Shown here one piece after another: positions 7,402 through 13,044 of a stretch of 16,422 bases of DNA. Within the stretch, counting starts at the first letter, position 1, and every line of letters begins with the position of its first letter. The DNA comes from an uncultured Clostridia bacterium (GTDB lineage: Bacteria; Bacillota; Clostridia; Peptostreptococcales; Anaerovoracaceae): contig CAKQHH010000032.1 in assembly GCA_934234035.1 (NCBI GenBank), positions 1 to 16,422 of the forward strand. Reading direction: 5' to 3'. The notes beneath the pieces are model-generated. The model saw only the letters and a program-made list of their open reading frames with translations. It had not been told where the DNA came from and searched no databases. The position numbers were made by a program, and so were the translations under genes.

Positions 7402-8210
7402 TGATTCGAGATATTACAATCGGACGGTACTATGATTCGGAATCTGTAATTCATCGAATGGATCCGAGAACGAAATTGATGGGGACGCTAATTTACATCG
7501 TTACTCTTTTTCTGGTGAAAAATCCGCTGTGGTATCTTCTGTGTCTATCGGTAATTCTGGCATTGTATAAAACCGCGAAAGTTCCCTTCGGATACCTGTT
7601 GAAAGGGCTAAAGGGAATCATCCTGCTCTTGCTCTTCACGTTTGTATTTCGAATGCTGTATACTCCGGGAACTGTAATGGGCCAAATTTGGATTTTCTCG
7701 GTAACCGATCAAGGGATCGTAAAGGCAACTCAGATGACGGCGCGAATTGCCCTAATGATAGCAGGGGCCTCTTTATTATCCTACACGTCCACGCCGAAGG
7801 AGTTGGCAGACGGTCTGGAGAAGGCGTTCTCGAAATTTGAAAAAATGGGCATCCCGATTCATGAAATGTCCGTCATTGTCATGATTGCATTTCGATTCAT
7901 CCCCATCATGCTGGACGAGCTGAATCTGCTGATGGATGCACAAGCCGCCAGAGGGGCAAAATTCGGAGAAGGAAATATCATCGATAAAAGCAAGGGGGTC
8001 GTTACGCTGCTGCTGCCGCTGTTTCTGATAACTGTTCGCAGGTCTTCCGATCTTGCGATGGCGATGGAGGCGCGAGGATACACCGGAACGGCAGAAACTT
8101 CGAGAATATATCCCTTAAAATATGAACGAAGAGACGTGACTGCGTACGTTGTAATGACGATTTATTTCTTGCTGTTTCTGTTTCTGAAAACAATGGTACA
8201 CGCGCTGTAA
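7401..8210 (+). CDS. ecfT: Energy-coupling factor transmembrane protein EcfT
   Basis: 269 residues from the ATG at 7401, which shares one base with the previous stop (TGATG). AAGGAG lies 8 nt upstream; the GTG at 7398 is a poorer alternative. The opening SVIHRMDPRTKL is a family hallmark, followed by hydrophobic segments at about 25-95. A cytoplasmic region carries the two Ala-Arg-Gly coupling motifs (AQAARGAKF and AMEARGYTG) that insert into the ATPases. A last membrane helix ends the protein. It is the last gene of the operon, closed by the hairpin at 8217-8276. Since the operon has its own S component, the module is probably dedicated, although Firmicute ECF modules can serve additional S components elsewhere. 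Confidence 0.95.
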   Translation: MIRDITIGRYYDSESVIHRMDPRTKLMGTLIYIVTLFLVKNPLWYLLCLSVILALYKTAKVPFGYLLKGLKGIILLLLFTFVFRMLYTPGTVMGQIWIFSVTDQGIVKATQMTARIALMIAGASLLSYTSTPKELADGLEKAFSKFEKMGIPIHEMSVIVMIAFRFIPIMLDELNLLMDAQAARGAKFGEGNIIDKSKGVVTLLLPLFLITVRRSSDLAMAMEARGYTGTAETSRIYPLKYERRDVTAYVVMTIYFLLFLFLKTMVHAL

Positions 8211-8216
8211 AATAAT

Positions 8217-8276
8217 CACCCGCCCTGCGGCGTGTCCGGGAGTCCGGACGTGTTCGACAAGGACGGGTGTTTTTTA
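8217..8276 (+). terminator. Terminator between ecfT and the convergent AIM24 gene
   Basis: The outer stem CACCCGcCCT/AGGaCGGGTG has one mismatch and is followed by TTTTTT (8270-8275). An inner hairpin GTCCGG/CCGGAC makes the structure branched. On the minus strand the same stem is followed by ATTATTTTA, so it may also end the AIM24 transcript. Confidence 0.75.
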
Positions 8277-8284
8277 ATTGAAAT

Positions 8285-8983
8285 CTAGCTGTTGGAAGTC
8301 GGAATGTACTTCGCTACGGCATCTGCCAGGGAGTGCACGTTCCGAGTCTGGATGATGACCTTGCCGGTTCCGTGGAATTCATTCACCAGGCCTTCGCCGG
8401 ACATGAAACCGAAGGTGCCGGAAGCCACGCGGATGTTGTAATCCAAGGATGCCTCCCAAGCGACCACGTGCTCGTTGTCGATGGTCATCGGTGCGTTCGG
8501 GGTGATGTCCAGAACAACAAGGTCCCCGAAGGCGCTGATCAGAACCTGACCGTTGCCTTCCGTTTCCATTACGAAAAGCCCGCCGGTGCCGCCGAAGAGG
8601 GCTTTGCCGATATCCTGGCGCTTGATGTTGTAGAATACGGAATCATCGCAAGCCAGGAATGCGCCGGTGTTCAGACGGTACTGATTTCCGCCGCCCACGT
8701 TGAGGCACGCCACTTTTCCCGGTACTGCCGGTGCGATGCCCAGCCGGGCACCTTCCGCCTGACCGACTGCTTTTGTGATGAACATGCTCTCGCCGCTCAC
8801 CGCACTGCGGGCAAGCGCGCCCACCAGTCCGCCAAAGCCGGACTTCTTGCTGTTGGTTTCCGCCTGAAGGCTCACGTTCTGCATAAATGCCATAGCGCCC
8901 CGCTCCACCTTGACGGTTTCGCCGGAGCCGAGAGTGATATCCACGATTGGCGCATCAGAGTCGCCGATAATTTTATAATTCAT
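8285..8983 (-). CDS. AIM24 family protein (TIGR00266-like)
   Basis: 232 residues, start supported by AGGAGG 5 nt upstream. It is a Gly-rich, all-beta-looking protein without signal or membrane segment. Family features include VERGAMAFMQ near 27-36, a Gly-rich stretch with SGFGGLVGALARSAVSGESMF (about 48-68), GGTGGLFVMETEGNGQV and GLVNEFHGTGKVIIQTRN near the end. It resembles the bacterial relatives of mitochondrial AIM24, which share a tubby-like fold. The biochemical role of bacterial members is not established. It is transcribed alone from the extended -10 promoter at 9026-9034 and converges on ecfT. The family assignment is by pattern recognition and reasonably secure; function is unknown. 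Confidence 0.87.
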   Translation of the reverse strand: MNYKIIGDSDAPIVDITLGSGETVKVERGAMAFMQNVSLQAETNSKKSGFGGLVGALARSAVSGESMFITKAVGQAEGARLGIAPAVPGKVACLNVGGGNQYRLNTGAFLACDDSVFYNIKRQDIGKALFGGTGGLFVMETEGNGQVLISAFGDLVVLDITPNAPMTIDNEHVVAWEASLDYNIRVASGTFGFMSGEGLVNEFHGTGKVIIQTRNVHSLADAVAKYIPTSNS

Positions 8984-9025
8984 ATGATCCTCCTGTCTGT
9001 ACGACGAGAATTGTACGGTTGGTTT

Positions 9026-9034
9026 ATTATAGCA
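9026..9034 (-). promoter_or_regulatory. Extended -10 promoter of the AIM24 gene
   Basis: Read on the minus strand this is TGCTATAAT, a perfect extended -10. The -35 region is poor (TGGCAT, 16 bp upstream). It lies about 43 nt before the start codon. Confidence 0.6.
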
Positions 9035-9274
9035 TACAGGGAAAGGAATGCCATTACGCCTTTGGGTACTTTTTTCGCGGGGGCCGAGACGACAGGGCTT
9101 TTGCGAAGATCCGATAGACGGTTCACACAGAAGGCATATATTCAGTTAACAAAAACTACACAAACGGGTGGTACTATAATGGTGCGGAAGGGAAATGACA
9201 CAGAGTACCGGAAGCGAAAAACCATAATGCATTTTCTTTAATTGTTCTTTCTTAATTAATAATTTCGTAGTAGT
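9035..9274. other. Gene-free interval between the AIM24 and uppP terminator regions
   Basis: No protein-coding gene with both a ribosome site and family features is visible on either strand. On the plus strand there is a TATAAT at 9175-9180 without a good -35, followed by a 20-codon open frame (9181-9243) lacking a convincing ribosome site. The hairpin at 9275-9307 follows about 90 nt later. A small RNA is possible but weakly supported. Confidence 0.5.
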
Positions 9275-9307
9275 AAAAAGTCGCCGAGCCCCCATCGGCG
9301 GCTTTTT
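9275..9307. terminator. Bidirectional hairpin terminator
   Basis: AAAAAGTCGCCGA (9275-9287) pairs with TCGGCGGCTTTTT (9295-9307), 13 pairs including one T-G, around a GCCCCCA loop. A tract on one side and T tract on the other allow use in both directions. On the minus strand it would be a second terminator downstream of uppP. Confidence 0.75.
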
Positions 9308-9321
9308 ACGTTGTCCCAAAT

Positions 9322-9347
9322 AAAAACAGCGCTGCAATCGCAGCGCC
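9322..9347 (-). terminator. Rho-independent terminator of uppP
   Basis: On the minus strand GGCGCTGC, a GATT loop and GCAGCGCT are followed by GTTTTTAT. The seven-pair core is perfect (9329-9335 with 9340-9346). It lies directly behind the uppP stop codon. Confidence 0.8.
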
Positions 9348-9364
9348 GAAGTGATTTTTAATAA

Positions 9365-10219
9365 TTAGTGCAGCACGCCGAAATACAGGATGACCAGGGC
9401 ACCCAGCGCGATTCGGTACCAACCGAAAGGCTTGAAGTTGTGCTTCCGAATGTAGGACAGCAGGAACTTGATGATGAACAGGGAGACCACAAAGGCCACA
9501 ATCATGCCCACCGCCAGGATGATGTATTCCGTGGAGGTGTACAGCAGTCCGTTCTTCAGCAGCTTCAGCAGGCTGGCACCGGCCATTACCGGGATGGCCA
9601 GGATGAAGGTGAAGTTGGCCGCCGCCGGACGGGATACGCCAATCATCAGTCCGCCCAGGATGGTGGCGCCGGAACGGGAAGTGCCCGGGAATACCGCTGC
9701 GATAACCTGGAACAGGCCGATGGCAAACGCTTCCTTATAACTGATGTCCGCCATGGTTTCGGTACGGGGTGTTTTGTGGGAGTTGCGGTTCTCGATGATG
9801 ATGAAAGCCACACCCACTACAATCAGCATGATGGAAACCACCAGCCAGTTGTAGAAGTGGGCGTTCAGCCAGTCGTCAAAAGCCACACCGATTACCGCCG
9901 CCGGGAGACAAGCCACGATGGTTTTGCCCCAAAGGTGCAGGACACCCTTGTCCAGGCGAATCGCCTTCTGGGGATTGGTGGCGTGTTTGCCCTCCACGAT
10001 CACCCTCTTCAGCGGCCAGATTTCGCCCCAGTACAGGAGCACCACCGCCAGGATGGCACCCAGCTGGATGACCACCAGGAAGGTGTCCCAAAATCCCGGG
10101 GAGACGTTCATCTTGACGAATTCGTCCAGAAGAATCATGTGTCCCGTGCTGCTCACCGGCAGCCATTCCGTAATGCCTTCCACAACGCCGAAGAGCACGG
10201 CCTTCAGAATTTCAAACAT
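9365..10219 (-). CDS. uppP: Undecaprenyl-diphosphate phosphatase UppP (BacA family)
   Basis: 284 residues, start supported by GAGG 6 nt upstream. It is an integral membrane protein with about eight hydrophobic segments. Both family signatures are present: EGITEWLPVSSTGH (E14, E18, H27) and PGTSRSGAT (177-185, with R181), which together form the active site. The enzyme dephosphorylates undecaprenyl diphosphate to undecaprenyl phosphate, recycling the lipid carrier for peptidoglycan and other wall polymers, and is associated with bacitracin resistance. The tRNA-Arg gene lies 79 bp upstream on the same strand. I see no strong promoter between them, so the two may be co-transcribed, the tRNA being cut out. 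It ends with its own terminator at 9322-9347. Confidence 0.96.
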   Translation of the reverse strand: MFEILKAVLFGVVEGITEWLPVSSTGHMILLDEFVKMNVSPGFWDTFLVVIQLGAILAVVLLYWGEIWPLKRVIVEGKHATNPQKAIRLDKGVLHLWGKTIVACLPAAVIGVAFDDWLNAHFYNWLVVSIMLIVVGVAFIIIENRNSHKTPRTETMADISYKEAFAIGLFQVIAAVFPGTSRSGATILGGLMIGVSRPAAANFTFILAIPVMAGASLLKLLKNGLLYTSTEYIILAVGMIVAFVVSLFIIKFLLSYIRKHNFKPFGWYRIALGALVILYFGVLH

Positions 10220-10298
10220 ATATTACCTCATTTCTGCGATTTCCCTAAAAATAAAAATCAGACGAGTACAATACCGCGTCCGACCATGTATACCATAT

Positions 10299-10374
10299 TG
10301 GTGCGCCCGGCGAGATTCGAACTCGCGACCTTCACATTCGGAGTGTGCTACTCTATCCCCTGAGCTACGGGCGC
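10299..10374 (-). tRNA. tRNA-Arg (anticodon CCG)
   Basis: A full cloverleaf can be drawn on the minus strand: acceptor GCGCCCG/CGGGCGC, a D arm with GCTC/GAGT, anticodon loop CTCCGAA (anticodon CCG, reading CGG), and a T arm GCGAG-TTCGAAT-CTCGC. The genome encodes the 3' CCA. Pair 27-43 is a G-A mismatch at the top of the anticodon stem, and pair 10-25 is G-T. Confidence 0.95.
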
Positions 10375-10402
10375 TAGGCGTGATTCACAAATCACTCAGT
10401 GT

Positions 10403-10411
10403 AGTATATCA
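10403..10411 (-). promoter_or_regulatory. Extended -10 promoter of tRNA-Arg
   Basis: The minus strand reads TGATATACT, placing transcription start about 20 nt before the tRNA 5' end. The -35 region is poor (TAGTTT at 17 bp). Confidence 0.55.
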
Positions 10412-10468
10412 GATTTTATGAGAAAAAACTACCCCCGAATTGCATTTATTCGGATAAGTTTTGAAAAG

Positions 10469-10494
10469 GGAGCGGGCCGGACGGCGTCCGCTCC
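10469..10494. other. GC-rich hairpin between tRNA-Arg and rplM
   Basis: GGAGCGG (10469-10475) pairs with CCGCTCC (10488-10494), with an inner GCC-GGAC-GGC hairpin. On the minus strand it is followed by CTTTTC, too weak a tail for a confident terminator. It lies upstream of the rplM promoter, so it is not part of that leader. Confidence 0.5.
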
Positions 10495-10537
10495 GGGGAA
10501 ATCTACCTTAATTTTCCGGAAAAAGTCCCCAAAACCC

Positions 10538-10566
10538 TTGACTCAGAACCCTCGGAGGATTATAAT
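10538..10566 (+). promoter_or_regulatory. Strong promoter of rplM-rpsI
   Basis: TTGACT (10538-10543), a 17-bp spacer and a perfect TATAAT (10561-10566). Transcription would start near 10573, giving a leader of about 170 nt. Confidence 0.85.
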
Positions 10567-10572
10567 TTAAAA

Positions 10573-10743
10573 GCTTGCAAATGCGAAACTGTATTTGTGT
10601 GCAAAAAAGGAGCAGGCCTCGAGCCGGTAACTCCGACACTAATAATTTATTTTTAGTATGCCGAACCAAATCGAGAGATTCCAGTAGGCAATGCCGAAAC
10701 CGATTGAGTTGTAAGCAATCTGAGTAGGTAGAAAGGAAGAAAA
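10573..10743 (+). promoter_or_regulatory. Structured leader of rplM, candidate ribosomal-protein autoregulatory element
   Basis: The leader is long for a ribosomal protein gene and holds several local stems. They include TTGCA near 10575 with TGCAA near 10600; GGAG (10609-10612) with CTCC (10631-10634) enclosing GGC-CTCGA-GCC; AATC-GAGA-GATT (10670-10681); and GATTG (10702-10706) with CAATC (10716-10720) just before the ribosome site. L13 leaders that bind the protein and repress translation are known in Firmicutes. Whether this is one needs a covariance-model search. Confidence 0.45.
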
Positions 10744-11172
10744 ATGAAGTCTTACATTGCAAAGCCTGCAGAGGTAGAACGTAAGTGGTACGTTATCGAT
10801 GCAGAAGACAAGACTCTGGGAAAGATCGCATCTGAGGTTGCATCCATCCTGAGAGGAAAGAAGAAGCCGATTTACACCCCGCACGTTGACACCGGTGACT
10901 ATGTTATCGTAATCAACGCAGAGAAGGTTCGTGTAACCGGTAAGAAGGAAGAGCAGAAAATCTACAAGAGCCACAGCGGTTATCCGGGCGGCCTGAAGGA
11001 GACTACTCTGAGAGAACTCCGTGCGAAGAAGCCGGAAGAAATCATCCGTCACGCTGTTAAGGGCATGATGCCAAAGGGCAAGCTGGGCAGACAGATGTTC
11101 AAGAAGTTAAAGGTATACGCTGGACCGGAGCATCCGCACACTGCGCAGAATCCGGAAGAGTGGACATTCTAG
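10744..11172 (+). CDS. rplM: 50S ribosomal protein L13
   Basis: 142 residues, normal for L13. The ATG at 10744 has AAAGGAAG just upstream. Recognisable segments are [26 protein letters not shown] at the N-terminus, [20 protein letters not shown] in the middle and the C-terminal [19 protein letters not shown]13 binds 23S rRNA early in large-subunit assembly. It is followed 17 bp later by rpsI, the near-universal bacterial arrangement, and both are driven by the strong promoter at 10538-10566. The codon use (GTT, CGT, AAG and ATC favoured) fits a highly expressed gene. Nothing unusual was seen in the protein itself; the long structured leader is the notable part of the locus. Confidence 0.99.
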   Translation: MKSYIAKPAEVERKWYVIDAEDKTLGKIASEVASILRGKKKPIYTPHVDTGDYVIVINAEKVRVTGKKEEQKIYKSHSGYPGGLKETTLRELRAKKPEEIIRHAVKGMMPKGKLGRQMFKKLKVYAGPEHPHTAQNPEEWTF

Positions 11173-11189
11173 GAAGGGAGGAATAGAAG

Positions 11190-11585
11190 ATGGCTAATAC
11201 ACAGTATCAGGCAACAGGCAGAAGAAAATCTTCGGTTGCAAGAGTCAGATTACTCCCAGGAACCGGAAAGATCACAATCAATAAGAAGGATCTGGAAGAG
11301 TACTTCGGAATGGATATTCTGAAGAACGAAGTAAAAAGACCTTTCGACGTAACAGGCACAGCCGGCAAGTATGACGTTATCGCAATCGTTGAAGGTGGCG
11401 GTACAACAGGACAGGCCGGTGCACTGAGACACGGAATTTCCAGAGCTCTCTGCGTAGCTGATGAGGAAGCAAACAGACCTGCACTGAAGGCAGCTGGTTT
11501 CCTGACCAGAGACCCGAGAATGAAGGAAAGAAAGAAATACGGACTCAAGAAGGCGAGAAGAGCGAGCCAGTTCTCCAAGCGTTAA
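11190..11585 (+). CDS. rpsI: 30S ribosomal protein S9
   Basis: 131 residues, the usual length. The start ATG has GGGAGG 8 nt upstream. Hallmarks are [13 protein letters not shown] near the N-terminus, [19 protein letters not shown] in the middle, and the basic tail ending in QFSKR, whose last residues contact P-site tRNA in the ribosome. It is the second and last gene of the rplM operon; a strong terminator begins 18 nt after the stop codon. No truncation or unusual insertion is visible. Confidence 0.99.
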   Translation: MANTQYQATGRRKSSVARVRLLPGTGKITINKKDLEEYFGMDILKNEVKRPFDVTGTAGKYDVIAIVEGGGTTGQAGALRHGISRALCVADEEANRPALKAAGFLTRDPRMKERKKYGLKKARRASQFSKR

Positions 11586-11602
11586 TTTCAGAGGAGTATT
11601 GC

Positions 11603-11640
11603 AAAACCCCCGGAAACATTGTTTCCTGGGGTTTTTCTTT
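11603..11640 (+). terminator. Rho-independent terminator of rplM-rpsI
   Basis: AAAACCCC (11603-11610) and GGAAAC (11612-11617) pair with GTTTCC (11621-11626) and GGGGTTTT (11628-11635) around an ATT loop, with one C-T mismatch. A T-rich run follows. Confidence 0.92.
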
Positions 11641-11687
11641 TACGTTTTTCATCTCGGACGTTGCGGCGGCGGCCTTTTCCGCGGCGC

Positions 11688-11742
11688 GATTTGCTCCCCG
11701 CCCCCCGGAAAGCCTTGCGGTACCGTCCCGGGGAGCAAAATC
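11688..11742. repeat. Large inverted repeat (hairpin) downstream of rpsI
   Basis: GATTTGCTCCCCG (11688-11700) pairs with CGGGGAGCAAAATC (11729-11742), leaving one bulged base. The interior contains CGGTACCG, itself a palindrome. There is no T tract, so it is not a simple terminator. Confidence 0.7.
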
Positions 11743-11792
11743 TTCACAGAGAATCCGCGCCGCTTCCCATCAGTACAATCCCAAGATGTAAA

Positions 11793-11837
11793 GAATTGAC
11801 GACGAAGGCCCTTTCTTCCATCTTTCGTCGTCAATTC
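11793..11837. repeat. GTCGTCAATT hairpin repeat, copy 1
   Basis: GAATTGACGACGAA (11793-11806) pairs perfectly with TTCGTCGTCAATTC (11824-11837), 14 bp, around a 17-nt loop. It shares the core arms AATTGACGAC/GTCGTCAATT with copies 2 and 3, while the loop is unrelated. Confidence 0.9.
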
Positions 11838-11888
11838 TAATCACCTCCACATGCCAAATACTCTAATCTGCATTCCACAACATCAAAA

Positions 11889-11929
11889 ATTGACGACAGA
11901 CCTTCGCCTTTTGACGGTCTGTCGTCAAT
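11889..11929. repeat. GTCGTCAATT hairpin repeat, copy 2
   Basis: ATTGACGACAGACC (11889-11902) pairs perfectly with GGTCTGTCGTCAAT (11916-11929), 14 bp, around a 13-nt loop. The inner five pairs (AGACC/GGTCT) differ from copies 1 and 3 but remain fully paired. Confidence 0.9.
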
Positions 11930-12074
11930 CTAATGTTTTCTGACAATATTAACTCCGTTTTAAGTTCAGCCAGGGCCCCCAAATCCCTTTTTCTCGTTTG
12001 GATTTTCTGATTTCGAGACCTCATCTCACCCGAACCATTGGATTTCAACTCTAATCCACGCAGCGGCCGCGGGG

Positions 12075-12120
12075 AAATTGACGACGGAACCCCTGTTCCG
12101 GGGTGTTGCGTCGTCAATTT
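12075..12120. repeat. GTCGTCAATT hairpin repeat, copy 3
   Basis: AAATTGACGACG (12075-12086) pairs perfectly with CGTCGTCAATTT (12109-12120). A second inner stem AACCCC/GGGGTgTT with a bulged G continues it. The inner sequence is again unique to this copy. Confidence 0.9.
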
Positions 12121-12237
12121 CTGCATCTTTCCCGTAAATGCTCAGAATTAGAGGTTACGCAACCCTGCTTTATCGGAACAAAGCTGCTGCAATCGCTTCT
12201 TTCAGTTAGAGAAGTATAACTTTTTTCAGAAATATTA

Positions 12238-12265
12238 TTGACAAGAGGGGAAGAATCGCTATAAT
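12238..12265 (+). promoter_or_regulatory. Promoter of the feo operon
   Basis: Consensus TTGACA (12238-12243), a 16-bp spacer and a perfect TATAAT (12260-12265). Transcription would start near 12272, about 200 nt before the first feoA. Such a strong promoter on an iron uptake operon implies control by a repressor. Confidence 0.85.
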
Positions 12266-12274
12266 AATATAGAA

Positions 12275-12334
12275 GTTAGTTAAAGCGAACTAACAAATGT
12301 AACACAAGACTAACAGAAGTAACACATGGCTAAC
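12275..12334 (+). promoter_or_regulatory. Candidate operator or leader element: inverted repeat plus 20-bp-period TAAC repeats
   Basis: GTTAGTT (12275-12281) is inverted as AACTAAC (12288-12294) immediately downstream of the -10. From there CTAAC recurs at 12290, 12310 and 12330, and GTAAC at 12299 and 12319, so TAAC occurs about every 10 bp, one helical turn. The 20-bp units 12289-12308 and 12309-12328 differ at only three positions. The position suits repressor binding, for example by an iron-dependent DtxR-type regulator, whose sites also use GTTAG/CTAAC halves but with different spacing. That identity is inference. Confidence 0.5.
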
Positions 12335-12374
12335 GCGCCGGGCGCGAATGCCGGCAACGGCTGCGGAGCATTTG

Positions 12375-12409
12375 CAGGATCCGCGAAGCACCGACAGGAC
12401 CCGCGAAGC
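12375..12409 (+). repeat. Direct repeat in the feo leader
   Basis: CAGGATCCGCGAAGC (12375-12389) recurs as CAGGACCCGCGAAGC (12395-12409), 14 of 15 identical, again with a 20-bp period. It is GC-rich, unlike the TAAC repeats upstream, and lies between them and the feoA start. Confidence 0.75.
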
Positions 12410-12473
12410 GCAGGCACACACACGACGAGACGGAAAGAGCCTTGTCAGGATGAATGACACAGGAGGTGGGAAC

Positions 12474-12689
12474 ATGCCAATCACAATTGCAAAAACCGGT
12501 GATATCGTTCGTATCATCCGAATCACAGGGGATGATTCCATTCGGACCCATTTGGCGGAACTGGGTTTTGCCGTGGGAGCGGAAGTCAAAGTCGTGAAGG
12601 CGGTGAAAGGGAATTTAATTCTGCAGGTACACGGAACGCGGCTCGCTTTAGATTCGAGCATGGCCGGCCGGCTGCTTGTGGAATTTTAG
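12474..12689 (+). CDS. feoA: FeoA family protein, first copy
   Basis: 71 residues from the ATG at 12474, which has AGGAGG 7 nt upstream; an in-frame frame opening at 12348 lies in the repeat-bearing leader and is rejected. It is a single SH3-like FeoA domain: GDIVRIIRITGDDSIRTHLAELGFAVGAEVKVVK, then GNLILQVHGTRLALDSSMAGRLLVE. FeoA proteins are small and cytosolic and act on FeoB during ferrous iron uptake, probably through its cytosolic G domain. The operon holds a second feoA 68 bp downstream, an arrangement common in Clostridia. The two copies are clearly diverged, so this is not a recent duplication. Confidence 0.93.
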   Translation: MPITIAKTGDIVRIIRITGDDSIRTHLAELGFAVGAEVKVVKAVKGNLILQVHGTRLALDSSMAGRLLVEF

Positions 12690-12757
12690 GACTTATTTTT
12701 AGGACAGAGAATGAAGTAATTCAGGTCACTATTTAAGAGAACATTAAGGAGGAAAAG

Positions 12758-12997
12758 ATGGAGACATTGAACAATTTGGCGGTGGGCGAAAGCGCAACCA
12801 TCAAGAAAATCGGAAGCGTGGGACAGACCCGAAGAAGAATCATGGACATGGGTCTGACCAAGGGAACGCAGGTGTATGTTCGTAAAGTAGCACCGCTGGG
12901 AGATCCGATGGAGCTGACCGTAAGAGGGTATGAGCTGTCGGTGCGAAAAGGCGATGCGGAGCTGATCGAAATCGAGAACATTCAGGAAGCAAAGTAA
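12758..12997 (+). CDS. feoA: FeoA family protein, second copy
   Basis: 79 residues, start with AAGGAGG 5 nt upstream. It has the FeoA pattern LAVGESATIKKIGSVGQTRRRIMDMGLTKGTQVYVRKVAPLGDPMELTVRGYELSVRKGDAELIEI: the RRRIMDMG segment and the GDPMELTVRGYELSVRK turn are typical of the family. It sits 47 bp before feoB. This copy matches the consensus FeoA more closely than the first and is the likelier direct FeoB partner. I do not know whether the two have separate roles. Confidence 0.95.
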   Translation: METLNNLAVGESATIKKIGSVGQTRRRIMDMGLTKGTQVYVRKVAPLGDPMELTVRGYELSVRKGDAELIEIENIQEAK

Positions 12998-13044
12998 AAT
13001 TTTGGAGATAAACGAATTAAGGGTATTAAGAAAGGAGTTATTCA

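Larger units (their letters stand above)
11641..12237. other. Long intergenic region rich in hairpins, no supported gene
   Basis: About 600 bp between the rpsI terminator and the feo promoter. Neither strand holds a frame with family features. It contains one large GC-rich hairpin and three related hairpin repeats (listed separately). The stretch 11930-12074 between repeats 2 and 3 shows nothing I can name. A small inverted repeat GGTT-ACGC-AACC lies at 12153-12164. Confidence 0.7.

Noticed and set aside
8333..9241. 302-codon plus-strand frame opposite the AIM24 gene
   Set aside because: It is antisense to a recognisable gene, has no ribosome site and contains no domain pattern.
11649..11834. 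61-codon minus-strand frame with a GGAGGTGA ribosome-like site before a TTG
   Set aside because: The site is good, but the frame begins inside hairpin repeat copy 1, crosses the large hairpin and gives a Pro/Arg-rich peptide without recognisable features. Kept only as a remote possibility.
11863..12126. 87-codon minus-strand frame over hairpin repeats 2 and 3
   Set aside because: It runs through both hairpins, has no ribosome site and no family pattern.
12348..12473. N-terminal extension of the first FeoA back to 12348
   Set aside because: FeoA proteins begin close to the ATG at 12474, which has AGGAGG 7 nt upstream; the extension covers the leader repeats.
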